From contig JAATGM010000060.1 in NCBI GenBank assembly GCA_015654675.1, positions 1-64,000 of the forward strand: a stretch of 64,000 bases of DNA, written 5' to 3'. A program made the position numbers and the translations under genes. Below are positions 49,330 through 58,716 of this stretch, piece after piece; the first letter of the stretch is position 1; each line of letters starts with the position of its first letter. The notes under the pieces were generated by a model. The model saw only the letters and a list, made by a program, of their open reading frames with translations, made no database searches and was not told the origin of the DNA. This DNA is from Planctomycetota bacterium. Its GTDB lineage: Bacteria; Planctomycetota; Phycisphaerae; UBA1845; UTPLA1.

Positions 49330-50572
49330 AGAGTTCGTCCGGGTCGAGGCCGGGCGGGGCTTTGAGCCAATCGTCGCCATCTTTTGCCATTTTGTAGCCC
49401 ACGTCGAAGAGCTTTTGCATTCCGGCCGAGTTGAAGTCGAGACTATCGAAGGTGAGCGGATAGTTGGCTGGAATGCAGCGCAGGTTGAAGGCGATGTGGT
49501 AGCGACTGGCCAGGACGTAGATGCGATACAAGCTGGCGGTGGAGCTGATTTTGAAAAGCTTTTCGATGGTGGCCGACGCGATGGAGACGGTGCGCGGTTC
49601 GACGGCGGCGTACATGTGCCGGTCGTCGGCCTTGCCGTTGCGGATGATGAAGAGGCGCGCCTTGACGCGGGCGAGATTGATTCCGGCATCGTTCAGAGCG
49701 TCTTCGAGGTCGAGCATGAATCCGCGGAAGAAGACCTGGGCTTCGGCGCCGCCGTCGGCGTGCATTTCGAAGTAGCGCTTTCCGCCGACGTTGACGTCGA
49801 AATAGACGGGCGGAAACAAGACCGGCACGGAACAGGACGCGACCAGGACGTCGATGTATCGCTGGCGCGCGTCGGGCCGTTTGCTGGCTGCGATCGCGCC
49901 CATGTCCCACATCACGAAATCTGAGGCGTCCATGTTCGTCGTACCGACGAACAGGCGATGTCCGCTGAGATGTTTGGCGGCCACCGCGGCGAGGACTTTG
50001 TCGTCGATGGCCTTATCGAGCAGCCGGCGCAGGGGGGCGGTGTCCATGGTTCCGTCCGAGATCAGACCGTCGATCAGTGATCGTTTTTCATAGATGTCAG
50101 CGCTTTCGATTTCGGTGTAGAGCCGGCGCATGAGGGCGTCGTAGTCTTTGCCGAGGAAGGCCGGCGTGGCCTGCAGCGAGCCGGTGCTGACTCCGGTCAC
50201 GACTTTGAAGTCGGGTCGCGTGCCGCGCTCAGACCAACCGCAGAGGACGCCCGCGCCGAACGCGCCGTACGACCCGCCGCCGGAGAGGGCCAACAGGTCA
50301 TATTCCTTGACGCCGTCGCGATTCGAGTCGAAGTCCGAGGCCTGTTCGGACTTGAACGAGGCCGCGATGGTTTCTTGAAGGCCAGAGGCATCGTCGGTGT
50401 GGAAGGTTTCGAGGTCTACAGCCCCCCAGGGTAGACTGGCCGGGACGTCCGGCGGGGGGGCGGGCGGGCGGACCTTGAGCGAATGGTAGAAGACGCCCAC
50501 TGTGATTCCGACCAGGGCGATGGGGATGCTCGCTCCGAGCAGGATGTAGCTGAGTTTTGATCGCCAGGTCAT
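49286..50572 (-). CDS. Patatin-like phospholipase, membrane-anchored
   Basis: A 428-residue protein with an N-terminal membrane segment (YILLGASIPIALVGITVGVFY) and a patatin domain: oxyanion loop LALSGGGSYGAFGAGVL, nucleophile elbow TGVSTG (Ser129) and catalytic Asp in HADGGA (Asp273). It would hydrolyse acyl esters at the membrane. ATG has AGGAG six bases upstream. Its 3' end overlaps the convergent end of czcA. A C-terminal about 120 residues (FNLRCIPANYPLTFDSLDF) form an additional lobe. Confidence 0.9.
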   Translation of the reverse strand: MTWRSKLSYILLGASIPIALVGITVGVFYHSLKVRPPAPPPDVPASLPWGAVDLETFHTDDASGLQETIAASFKSEQASDFDSNRDGVKEYDLLALSGGGSYGAFGAGVLCGWSERGTRPDFKVVTGVSTGSLQATPAFLGKDYDALMRRLYTEIESADIYEKRSLIDGLISDGTMDTAPLRRLLDKAIDDKVLAAVAAKHLSGHRLFVGTTNMDASDFVMWDMGAIAASKRPDARQRYIDVLVASCSVPVLFPPVYFDVNVGGKRYFEMHADGGAEAQVFFRGFMLDLEDALNDAGINLARVKARLFIIRNGKADDRHMYAAVEPRTVSIASATIEKLFKISSTASLYRIYVLASRYHIAFNLRCIPANYPLTFDSLDFNSAGMQKLFDVGYKMAKDGDDWLKAPPGLDPDELFRKSATKTGTMADD

Positions 50573-50723
50573 TGGGGGCTCCTATCCATCGTGTTTGTCT
50601 GGGCCCGCTACGTTCCATCAGGCCGGCGCGGGCGTCAAGGCAGTGCGCTTGTCGGCGAGGCGGACTTCGGCGAGATTCCCGGTACATCCCGGCGGTGCGC
50701 CGCGATCCTTGGAGATCTATCCG

Positions 50724-51554
50724 ATGACTATTCGCATTCGTTCGAGGTTTGGAGCCGTCGCGTTTGTTGTTGCCGCTGCGTCAGCCATTTCCGGCTGCTC
50801 GCTACCTGGACCTCTTCCGGACCACGACGAGCGCGTGAAGCGCGCATACATCTATTACCTTGATGGAGCGGGCGGCGGCTCGGCGGCTCGCAACTGGGCG
50901 GCGGGCCTGCGGCAGGGGTTGCTCGATGCGGGCTATCGCGGGTCGGGCGAGATGTTCCCCTGGCAGACGGGCGTGGGCATCACGGCGGACCAGATTTCAA
51001 GCTCGGACTATAAGCGCGGCAAGGCGCGCGAGCTGGCGGCGAAAATCGTTGAGTACAAGCGCGTCCATCCGGGCGCTCCGGTCGACCTGGTTGGGCTCTC
51101 GGCCGGTACGGCCGTCGCGGCGTTTACGCTGGAAGCGCTGCCGCCGGACGTGATGGTGAATACGGTTGTTTTCTTCGGCGCATCGATCGGAGCCGAATAC
51201 AACATGACGGCGGCGTTGAAGCACGTTTCAAACAAGCTCTACATCTTTACCTCGGAGCGCGACGCGGTGCTCAATGCCGCCGTCAAGACGATCGGAACGG
51301 CCGATCGCGAGAGCACGAGCGGAAATTCGGCCGGGCTGACTGGTTTCATCCTGCCGCGCGGCGCGAGTTCCGCGACACGCGCACTCTATGCGGAGAAGAT
51401 CAAGCGGATTGCCTGGCGGAGCGACTTCGAGCGGACGGGCAATTTTGGTGGTCACACGGACGGCGTGAAGGAAGCGTTCGTCAAGGAATTCGTGGCTCCG
51501 CTCATTACGGCGCATGGCTACGCCGAGCAGTCCGCCGGCAAGACGCCTTCCTAG
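50724..51554 (+). CDS. Alpha/beta-hydrolase-like lipoprotein
   Basis: A 276-residue lipoprotein (lipobox ISGC, Cys24). The mature part begins with a strand RAYIYYLDGAGGGSAARNWA and has the nucleophile elbow VDLVGLSAGTAVAAFTLEAL (GLSAG, Ser), DVMVNTVVFFGASIGAEYNM and KLYIFTSERDAVLNA (possible Asp), with a C-terminal FGGHTDGVKEAF that may supply the His. Family uncertain; probably an esterase or lipase on the periplasmic face. ATG at 50724 has GGAG nine bases upstream. Divergent from the patatin gene. Confidence 0.8.
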   Translation: MTIRIRSRFGAVAFVVAAASAISGCSLPGPLPDHDERVKRAYIYYLDGAGGGSAARNWAAGLRQGLLDAGYRGSGEMFPWQTGVGITADQISSSDYKRGKARELAAKIVEYKRVHPGAPVDLVGLSAGTAVAAFTLEALPPDVMVNTVVFFGASIGAEYNMTAALKHVSNKLYIFTSERDAVLNAAVKTIGTADRESTSGNSAGLTGFILPRGASSATRALYAEKIKRIAWRSDFERTGNFGGHTDGVKEAFVKEFVAPLITAHGYAEQSAGKTPS

Positions 51555-51596
51555 GGTCGTTTGCCGCGATCCCCGGCCGGGCGTATCTTGAAGGTG

Positions 51597-53435
51597 ATGA
51601 GCGACCCGGTTCGAACGCCAGTCGAGGTCCATCCCCGCCGCGCATGGGCGATTACATCGTTTGCCCTCGGGGCGTCGCTCGGGCTTGCTTGGGCTCTGGC
51701 GGACACGCGCACCGCTCCATTGCCGCTGGGTAAGAAAATCGTCCTGAAGGGCTGGCCGATCACGTTTCGGCTGCCGAACGGCTGGAAATACGAGCTGCAG
51801 GATGCCGATACGTGGTCGGGCGAGATCGAGGCGCGCCCGGCGACCGAATCAGGCATGCTCCGCATGATTATCCGGCATGATCGGCGTTACCAAGCGAGTA
51901 GCGCGGAAGACATTATCGCGGCCTATGTCGGGCAGCGCTATGGGGACGTCGCGCAGACATTTGTCTCGCACGAATCGGTCTCGCTGGGACCGGTTGCGGG
52001 AGTCAACGTCAGCGGCGATCGACTTACTGCTCATATGGTGATGCCGGTTTCCATCGCCGCGGCGGGGCTGCCGGGTGGGCCGGCGCTGGTGGTCGAGATA
52101 TTTGGGCAGTCGTCGAGCGCCGGGCCGATGCGGCGGACGCTGCGCAGCGTGTGTGAGTCCGTTGAGTTCGTTCGCCCGCGCCTGTCGCGTTCGTTGGGTG
52201 AACTTTCCGGTAAGGCGGGATTTGAGTGCGCGGTGCCTACCGGCCTTTGGTGCGTTGATGAATCGTCGGAGTATTCGGCGGGGATCGGCCTGGTCGCCGA
52301 CTCGGGCAATATTGCTCCCTGGAGCGCCCGGGCTTGGCGCACGTTTCTAGCTTCACCGCGAACGCTCGCGGATCTGGTTTACGACCAGGCGGCAGCGGGT
52401 CGGGTTGTCTTTGATTTGCCTCAGCGACCGAGTGAGACTTCGATCGCGGGCCGACCGGCGGCCAGTCTGACAAGTGCCAAATCCGGATACTTCACTGCGG
52501 TGTGGGCCGTCGAACTGGGCAACGGCGCGGTGGTCATGGTGCGGGGCGACGGGCCGGAATCACTTTCTGACGAGATCGACGGGGCTTGCCGGAAGATGGC
52601 CGAGTCGGCGCAGCGCCGCACGTCGGCTGATGAGTTTGATCTGGCCGCCGCGCGCAAGGCCGGCGATGAAGCGGTGGCGGCTGTTCGACGACGCGGGCTC
52701 GGGCGCGTGTGGGGCGCGGGGTCCAAGTCGATCTGGTACCTTTACGAGCGTTGCGGCAATCCGCTTGGATACTTGCACGTTCATCGCGAGCGAGCGACGA
52801 CGACGCACTCGACCGGAAAGCCGAGCTATGGCTATTCTGGCACCGACGATTTGCAGATTCGATTTCTGGATCAGCATCGGCAGGCGCAGCGCACGGTATG
52901 GACCATCGACGACGACGCGGTCGCGTACACGCTGGATCAGACGCTCACTGTCGGGCGCGGCGACGCGTCGCTCTCGATTGCGTCGCGATTCGGGCGCGGT
53001 TCATCTGACGCCGAGCTGGATGTCTCGACCACGTTTGAGAAACGCAAACGCTCGGCCAAGCTTAAGGTTGGCGAGGATTTTGCGGCTGACCCGATTGAAG
53101 ATATGGTTCTGCGCGAAGTCGGCGAGCGCGGCGTCGGCCAGGATGCGCTGATCCGCATGATCGGATCGGCGCCGTTCGCGGCAGCATACGTGCGCTGCTC
53201 GGTGGAGCGCGGTCCGGGCGGCGAGCGCCGGGTCCGCACGCAGTCGGACTGCGACCCCGATCGCTCGCTGTTTAACTTTGACGATGACGGCGAACTCGCT
53301 CGACAGGCGCTCGGCGAGGGCATCGTTCTCCGCCGCGCCAAGCACGCTGAAGTGGCCCGATCGCTCGACTGGTTCGGAAAGCCGGATGGGCAGCCCGAAG
53401 TCGATCCGACCTCGGTGATGGAGAATGACGAATGA
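51597..53435 (+). CDS. Large membrane-anchored protein of unknown function
   Basis: A 612-residue protein with one N-terminal membrane segment (WAITSFALGASLGLAWALA) and a large extracytoplasmic part. Two segments resemble the PsbP/DUF1795 small-protein fold (KGWPITFRLPNGWKYELQD; AGFECAVPTGLWCVDESS-type around residue 210). The rest is a long beta-sheet-rich region (YGYSGTDDLQIRFLDQHRQA). It overlaps the next gene by four bases (53432-53435), and that neighbour shares the FSIRPPADW-type motif, suggesting the two work together. Confidence 0.65.
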   Translation: MSDPVRTPVEVHPRRAWAITSFALGASLGLAWALADTRTAPLPLGKKIVLKGWPITFRLPNGWKYELQDADTWSGEIEARPATESGMLRMIIRHDRRYQASSAEDIIAAYVGQRYGDVAQTFVSHESVSLGPVAGVNVSGDRLTAHMVMPVSIAAAGLPGGPALVVEIFGQSSSAGPMRRTLRSVCESVEFVRPRLSRSLGELSGKAGFECAVPTGLWCVDESSEYSAGIGLVADSGNIAPWSARAWRTFLASPRTLADLVYDQAAAGRVVFDLPQRPSETSIAGRPAASLTSAKSGYFTAVWAVELGNGAVVMVRGDGPESLSDEIDGACRKMAESAQRRTSADEFDLAAARKAGDEAVAAVRRRGLGRVWGAGSKSIWYLYERCGNPLGYLHVHRERATTTHSTGKPSYGYSGTDDLQIRFLDQHRQAQRTVWTIDDDAVAYTLDQTLTVGRGDASLSIASRFGRGSSDAELDVSTTFEKRKRSAKLKVGEDFAADPIEDMVLREVGERGVGQDALIRMIGSAPFAAAYVRCSVERGPGGERRVRTQSDCDPDRSLFNFDDDGELARQALGEGIVLRRAKHAEVARSLDWFGKPDGQPEVDPTSVMENDE

Positions 53436-54982
53436 TCGCTTTCCTGGCATGGATGCTGTGGTCAGCCGGGGCAACCGGCCAATCGCCCACGTCGCAACCG
53501 AGCGCGGAGCGGGTCGTCCTCGCGGCACCGTACATTGACGGCACTTTCGGGTTCAGCATTCGACCGCCGGCTGACTGGATGATGCTGCGCGAGCGGAAGG
53601 CCAACGCGGTCGGCGTGACGGTTCTTCGCCTGCATTTGCAGATTGCGCAGGGGATATTGGCCGAGATCAGCGTCCGCATCTGCCAGACGAACAAGGCCGT
53701 GACGGTCGAGAGCACACTGGATGAACTGGCGGCCGGGATCAAGAAGGACATGCCGAATCCGGTGATCGCGGAGAAGGCGGTTCGGACGCTGGGGGGCAAG
53801 CCGAGTGGGTATCTGGCGGCCTCGTTCGTGCTGGGGGGCCAGCCGACAACGTTGCTTGAGACGATTATTCAGGCGAGGCGGAGTGAGTACTACCTGATCC
53901 AATTCTCCGGGCCGACTTCGGTCGCGCCGCAGTTGGAGCCGATCTACCACGCCGTTGTCGGCTCGTTTCGCATGCTCGAGGACGATTCGACTAACGAACT
54001 CATCCGTGATGCGCTGCTGGCTGCCAACGACTGGATGAACGGGCTGAGCACGGCGCGACTGGAATCGATCAAGCGCGTCGAGACGTGGATGGGCGTGCAT
54101 CGAGCCGGGAAGCTCATTGGATATATGCAGATCGTGAGTGATGTCACTGATATGCCGACGATCGTCAGCGCCGGCGACCCGGCCCGGTCGCGGAAAATCT
54201 CCGGTGTCGGTGTGTTCGAGCAGGGCTGGACGTTTGAGCCCGACGGATCGGCGCAGCGAGTCGTGAACGAGATGTTTCTCACGCCGGATCGGGCGCTCGA
54301 ACGCTGGAAGCAAACGACGCTGATCTGGTCGCCGGCTTCTGGAAAGACCAGCGCTGATGTCAATGTCGCGGTTGAAGAAGGGGCGCTTGAGTCGGGCAAG
54401 CTGTTTACTTCGCAGAGATTTGGCGCGGCGGCCGCGAGCATTCCCAACGATCCAGAAAAAGCCCCGAAGACATACGTGCCGCGGGCGCTGGTTCGGCTTT
54501 TGCCGCAATTGATCGGTGATCTTGGAAAGCGGCGGCTGCTGGCGTTCCATGAATACGATCATGAAGCCAAGGGCCTTGCCTTGCGGACCGTGGAGTTCCG
54601 CGATCCGGTAAAGGTGAAGGTCGGCCCCGCCGCGGGCAAGACTTACTTTGTTCTGCGCGAGCGCGAAGGGCTCTCGGGGCCGCCCACGGACATCTACGTC
54701 AATGAGTCAGGCCGGATCGTGAAGATCGTCACTGGGCTGACCATGCTCAAGGTGATGAGGCGGGAAGACCTGGAGCGAGAGTTCCTGCCGCGCGTCGAAG
54801 CGGCCGAGAAGGGGGTCGGCGAAGTCGAGCGTGAATACAACCAGTATCGTGATCGATTCACGACGAAGGCCGAGGTCGGCCTGCGTGCAGACCGGAGCCG
54901 CCCGCTGCCGGCTGACCTGCTTACGGCGCTGCGGAGTGGCAACGGGCTTTCGCCGACCACGCGCCCCGCTGCGGGACGCTGA
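53432..54982 (+). CDS. Secreted protein with PsbP/DUF1795-like N-terminal domain
   Basis: A 516-residue protein with a signal peptide (MIAFLAWMLWSAGATGQ). Residues about 30-170 have a PsbP/DUF1795 look: YIDGTFGFSIRPPADWMMLR, PSGYLAASFVLGGQPTTLLE, EYYLIQFSGPT. The remainder (IKRVETWMGVHRAGKLIGYM, YFVLREREGLSGPPTDIYVN) is a beta-rich region of the DUF-type often found in planctomycetes next to similar genes, ending in a helix. No catalytic signature. Coupled to the preceding gene by an ATGA overlap. Confidence 0.65.
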   Translation: MIAFLAWMLWSAGATGQSPTSQPSAERVVLAAPYIDGTFGFSIRPPADWMMLRERKANAVGVTVLRLHLQIAQGILAEISVRICQTNKAVTVESTLDELAAGIKKDMPNPVIAEKAVRTLGGKPSGYLAASFVLGGQPTTLLETIIQARRSEYYLIQFSGPTSVAPQLEPIYHAVVGSFRMLEDDSTNELIRDALLAANDWMNGLSTARLESIKRVETWMGVHRAGKLIGYMQIVSDVTDMPTIVSAGDPARSRKISGVGVFEQGWTFEPDGSAQRVVNEMFLTPDRALERWKQTTLIWSPASGKTSADVNVAVEEGALESGKLFTSQRFGAAAASIPNDPEKAPKTYVPRALVRLLPQLIGDLGKRRLLAFHEYDHEAKGLALRTVEFRDPVKVKVGPAAGKTYFVLREREGLSGPPTDIYVNESGRIVKIVTGLTMLKVMRREDLEREFLPRVEAAEKGVGEVEREYNQYRDRFTTKAEVGLRADRSRPLPADLLTALRSGNGLSPTTRPAAGR

Positions 54983-55060
54983 TTCGCCTTCGTCTGATTG
55001 ATTCCGCTTCCGCGTTGTCGTGCGGTACAATGGACATAAATGCGGAAGGAGGGGCCCGTT

Positions 55061-55564
55061 ATGTCCGCACAGACTTTTTTCGTTGCCGCCGACGACCGAC
55101 GCATCGTCTTCAAGCCGCAAGGGCATTGCTCGGCGCTGCTCGGGAACGCTATCCGCCGGTATTTCAATCGCCTCCCGCCGGATGCGGCCTGCGATGTCTA
55201 TTTCGATCTCTCCGGGGTTGACTTGCTCGAAAGCACGTTTGCCGGGCTGCTGCTCTCGCTCGCGCGCCAGCGTGGAAGCAAGGCCGTGGCCGCCGTTCAT
55301 CTCGTTCGGCCGTCGAGCGTCGCAGTCTCGTCGTTGCGCAACATGAACGTCTTGAGTTTATTTGATGTTTGCGAATCGACCGACGGCCTGCCGGATGCGT
55401 GGATCCCGCTTGCGGCCGACGCCGGTAGTCCTGACGAACTCGCCGAGCTGATCATTCGCGCCCACGAGACGCTGATCGCCGCGGATTCGCGCAATGAAGC
55501 GGCCTTCGGGCCGGTCGTTCGCGGCTTTACGGCCGCGCGTGATGCGCGTACGCCATCGGCGTAG
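55061..55564 (+). CDS. STAS-domain protein (anti-sigma-factor antagonist-like)
   Basis: A 167-residue cytosolic protein with a STAS domain. The core motif VYFDLSGVDLLESTFAGLLL carries a Ser-Thr at the position phosphorylated in SpoIIAA/RsbV (LEST), and AVAAVHLVRPSSVAVSSLR is the next strand and helix. The C-terminal about 45 residues (ELAELIIRAHETLIAADSR) are helical. There is no GHKL kinase next to it, unlike the cassette at 641-3613. Start 55061 has GGAGG eight bases upstream; 55040 is less likely. Confidence 0.85.
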   Translation: MSAQTFFVAADDRRIVFKPQGHCSALLGNAIRRYFNRLPPDAACDVYFDLSGVDLLESTFAGLLLSLARQRGSKAVAAVHLVRPSSVAVSSLRNMNVLSLFDVCESTDGLPDAWIPLAADAGSPDELAELIIRAHETLIAADSRNEAAFGPVVRGFTAARDARTPSA

Positions 55565-55598
55565 TCTTGCCCCACTCACCGCTGGAACGGTTTTCGTT

Positions 55599-56987
55599 CT
55601 ATCGAACGCGTGCCGGCTGGCCGTTTCCGCCGAAGATGCCTGAAACGAATGCTTTGGGGGGCAATGAGGAGCTGGGCGCGGCGCTCACGTTTACATCGGT
55701 GGTGTAGTCCGTTTCGGTTCCGTCGGGCAGTTCGACGTGAATTACGACCTGATAGGTTCCGGGGAGAAACTGGAATCCGTCGGTGCGCGAGACGTGGGTG
55801 TATCCGCTGTTGTGCCAGACGTGATATCGGTGTCGGGCCGTGGCTCCGCTTGGATCCGTGAGCGCGATGGTTCGAATCTCCACGGGGGCGTCGAACTGGT
55901 GCCGCAACACGAGATAGACGCGCGTGGTGCCGTCGGTCTCGGATTTAGTCCACTGGAAAGCGCGGGTGAGTCGGGCGTGCGGGGCGGATGGCTCGGACGG
56001 CGCGAGGTCGGCGAGGGCCGGCTGCGGGGCTGAGAGCGGTTCGGCCGAGTAAGTAGCGAGGATGGATTTTTCGAAGGTGTCGTAGGACATCCAAAGGTAG
56101 CCATCATCGCCCCAGCTTGTGCCGAAGCTGTTTTGAATGCGGTAGGCGCCGAGGCCTTTTGACGGGTCGCCGCGACTGTCGTCGTAGCCGATCAGCAGCA
56201 TGCCATGGCCGACGAGATTGCCGGTGTTGTGGTTCACCTCGAAGGGTCCGCTTCCGTAGTAGACATCGTTACCGACGAGATCGCCGAAGCCCTCGTATAG
56301 GTGGCCGGCGAAAGCGACGGCGTAGCCAGCGGCGAGGTGTTCTTTGATGAGGGTACGGTCGGTGGGCTTGATATAGACCCAGCTCCCGATTTTGAAAGTG
56401 GGATCGGGCGGGTCGTTGAGGTTGATTTCGTTGAGGTCGGTGCAATTCGCGATGTAGGGAGCGGTGGCGAAAGTGACGGCACCATTCTGGGCGAGATAGT
56501 CGAGGTAATGGATGGCTTCGGTACCGGTGGGGCAGGTTTCGTTTTGAAGATTGAGCACGTATTCATAGAGAAAAGCGGGGCTGATGAGGTGGGCTGGATC
56601 GTTGAGGCCCCAACCCTGCGCCAGATTGACGGTGTAGGAGCCCATTCCGTAGGCGAAGGACCATGAGATGCAGGAGCCGGGCGACCCCTGCGAGGTGCAG
56701 GCAGAGCAGGGGCCCTGCTGGCCGATGGGCGGCGTGTTGGACAGCATGGCGGAGTCGGGCGGCCCCGACGCGCCGAGTAACAAGTTGGGCCCGGCGGGTG
56801 GGTCGAAGGCGCGCGGGCTGATGGCTTTGGGATAGGAGTCGATTTCGCTTTGCGAAGGGAGGATCGCGCCGTAGAGCTGGTCGTCGTAGGGATAGGGCTC
56901 CTGCGGGAGCCCGTGGAAGTGGCATCCGGAGACGACGACGCACGCGATTAATGCGACTGAGACGCAGAGATATATTCGTTGTGTCAT
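55599..56987 (-). CDS. Papain-like (C1) cysteine peptidase lipoprotein
   Basis: A 462-residue lipoprotein (lipobox VSGC, Cys22). Residues about 88-305 are a papain-fold domain: GQQGPCSACTSQGSPGSC then ISWSFAYG (Cys106 as nucleophile, Gln90/100 oxyanion), GHGMLLIGYDD (His261) and YRIQNSFGTSWGDDGYLWMS (Asn286). Paired Cys residues near the active site suggest disulfides. The C-terminal about 140 residues look like a beta-sandwich appendage. Likely anchored at the outer membrane or cell surface, where it would cleave proteins. Convergent with the STAS gene. Confidence 0.88.
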   Translation of the reverse strand: MTQRIYLCVSVALIACVVVSGCHFHGLPQEPYPYDDQLYGAILPSQSEIDSYPKAISPRAFDPPAGPNLLLGASGPPDSAMLSNTPPIGQQGPCSACTSQGSPGSCISWSFAYGMGSYTVNLAQGWGLNDPAHLISPAFLYEYVLNLQNETCPTGTEAIHYLDYLAQNGAVTFATAPYIANCTDLNEINLNDPPDPTFKIGSWVYIKPTDRTLIKEHLAAGYAVAFAGHLYEGFGDLVGNDVYYGSGPFEVNHNTGNLVGHGMLLIGYDDSRGDPSKGLGAYRIQNSFGTSWGDDGYLWMSYDTFEKSILATYSAEPLSAPQPALADLAPSEPSAPHARLTRAFQWTKSETDGTTRVYLVLRHQFDAPVEIRTIALTDPSGATARHRYHVWHNSGYTHVSRTDGFQFLPGTYQVVIHVELPDGTETDYTTDVNVSAAPSSSLPPKAFVSGIFGGNGQPARVR

Positions 56988-57045
56988 CGCAGGATTGTAC
57001 GCACGCCCGCGGAGTTTCCAAAATCAGAGATGCGGCCGGCGGGGG

Positions 57046-57528
57046 TTAGTGGGCAGCGGTTGAGGTCGCGGCGGCGCGGGTCGGGCGATAGTGGCCGGGC
57101 TCGAGGCGAAAGCTGATCGCGAGTCGGTTCCAGAGATTGATGGCGGCGATGATCCAGGTGAGATCGACGATTTCCTTTTCGGAGAAGTGGGGCTGAAGAG
57201 CTTCGAAGACCTCGTCGCCGGCATGCGTTTTGGAGATGCGCGTCACGGCCTCGGTCCACTCGAGCGCGGCGCGTTCTCGGTCGCTGAAGAACGGGGTCTC
57301 GCGCCAGGCGTCGAGGGCGTAGAGGCGGTGCTCCTCTTCGCCATTTGCGCGCGCGTCTTTGCTGTGCATGTCGATGCAGTAGGCGCAGCCGTTGATTTGC
57401 GAGGCGCGCAACTTGAGGAGGTGGATCAGCTTTGGCTCGATGCCGCAGTCGTGGATGTACTTCTCCAATGCCATGGCGGACCGGAGCGGTTCTGGGGCGA
57501 CGGTTTGGAAGGCCAGTCTTTGCGGCAT
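57046..57528 (-). CDS. AhpD/carboxymuconolactone decarboxylase-family protein
   Basis: A 160-residue helical protein with the CMD/AhpD active-site motif INGCAYCIDMHSKDA (C48, C51, H55), preceded by LIHLLKLRAS and followed by ERLYALDAWRETP-type EHRLYALDAWRETPFFSDRE. These proteins are peroxidase-like or alkylhydroperoxidase cofactors and are frequent near redox genes. GAGGAG precedes the ATG by nine bases. Stand-alone gene in this window. Confidence 0.9.
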   Translation of the reverse strand: MPQRLAFQTVAPEPLRSAMALEKYIHDCGIEPKLIHLLKLRASQINGCAYCIDMHSKDARANGEEEHRLYALDAWRETPFFSDRERAALEWTEAVTRISKTHAGDEVFEALQPHFSEKEIVDLTWIIAAINLWNRLAISFRLEPGHYRPTRAAATSTAAH

Positions 57529-57627
57529 ACGACGGTTCTCCTCGGCTCGGGCTCCGATTGTAGCAAGGCGGCGGATGAAACCCGATGGGGATCATCCGCC
57601 GCCTCGGTCCTTGCGTAGGAAGTTTGG

Positions 57628-58524
57628 TCAGCGAAGCTTGCTGCGCCGAATGAGCCATCCACCTGCGATGAGCAGGGCCAGGGTGGCGGGTTCGGGGGCG
57701 ATTCCGATTTCAACCTCGACATTGGAACATACGGGAATGCCGGGATCCAACTGTTTGCTGTATTGCATGACGGCCGCGTAGTCGAGGTTGCCGGGCAGCG
57801 GGGCGGCGAGATCTGAGAAGTTGGTCGGGGTCGTGTTGAACATGGGAGTCAGTATGGACGCGCGACTCCCGGCGGTTCCAAAGTCGGCGCCATGGCCGAT
57901 CATGTTGGCGAAACCGAGACCGTCGGTGATTGAGAGAGTTCGATTGGGCGAGGAGACCACGACGGGGGCGTAGGCGTCGGCGAGGACCGTGGTCATCGCG
58001 TTGATGTCCAGCACGGCGAAGATGTCGATTGTGTGCGACTGAGTTCCGTAGTTTTCGACACAGAAGTCCATCGCCATTCTTGCGCGATCGACACCCGTGT
58101 CGACGACGCTGAAGTTGGTCCAGGCGCGGGTGAACGGTTGAATGACGCCGCGAGCGACGCCTGCGACCGGATCGGTATAGAGTTCGGGATAGTCATACCT
58201 GACCTGGTTGGTTCCGGTGAGGGTCATGATCGCGTTGTTGCTCACGTCCGCGAGTTGCCGCTCCATGTTCGTATTGTCGAAGCGGTAGAACCAATTGCCG
58301 GAGGCGATCCAGTTCGTGTTGGGGGCCAGCCATGAACCGCCGAGCTGGAAATTCATGGTGACGTTGCCGGACGTCCCGTTCGTCACGGTCGGCAGCGTGG
58401 TACCGGCTCCGTAATCCAGAATGGCATCGCCGTCGGTTAGATGGACGCCGGAAACCTGAGCGAGAGTCGGCATGCTGAAACAAGCAATGGTCAATCCGAT
58501 AACAATCGTCGAAGCGAGTCGCAT
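57628..58524 (-). CDS. PEP-CTERM sorting-signal secreted protein
   Basis: A 298-residue protein with a signal peptide (MRLASTIVIGLTIACFSMP) and a C-terminal PEP-CTERM signal: APEPATLALLIAGGWLIRRS (PEP motif, hydrophobic stretch, basic end), which directs sorting by an exosortase. The intervening beta-rich domain (ISIDRARMAMDFCVENYG-type, IDIFAVLDINAMTT) resembles PEP-CTERM extracellular proteins but not one I can name. Start 58524 has GGAGG six bases upstream. No exosortase gene is in this window. Confidence 0.88.
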   Translation of the reverse strand: MRLASTIVIGLTIACFSMPTLAQVSGVHLTDGDAILDYGAGTTLPTVTNGTSGNVTMNFQLGGSWLAPNTNWIASGNWFYRFDNTNMERQLADVSNNAIMTLTGTNQVRYDYPELYTDPVAGVARGVIQPFTRAWTNFSVVDTGVDRARMAMDFCVENYGTQSHTIDIFAVLDINAMTTVLADAYAPVVVSSPNRTLSITDGLGFANMIGHGADFGTAGSRASILTPMFNTTPTNFSDLAAPLPGNLDYAAVMQYSKQLDPGIPVCSNVEVEIGIAPEPATLALLIAGGWLIRRSKLR

Positions 58525-58716
58525 GATGGTCCTCCGTTGAGCACTTTGCCGTGGCACCGCTCGCAGGGCTTCGTGGCCCAACCGCCCTGAGGCGGTCCCG
58601 AACGAGCGGGTGTTCCTTAGGATGACGGCCCATACCAGCGAATTAGCCACCCAAAATAGTTCTGGCGCGACTTAGAATCCCGGGCCAGGGCTTTCTTGCA
58701 AGAGGCAGTTGGGAAG

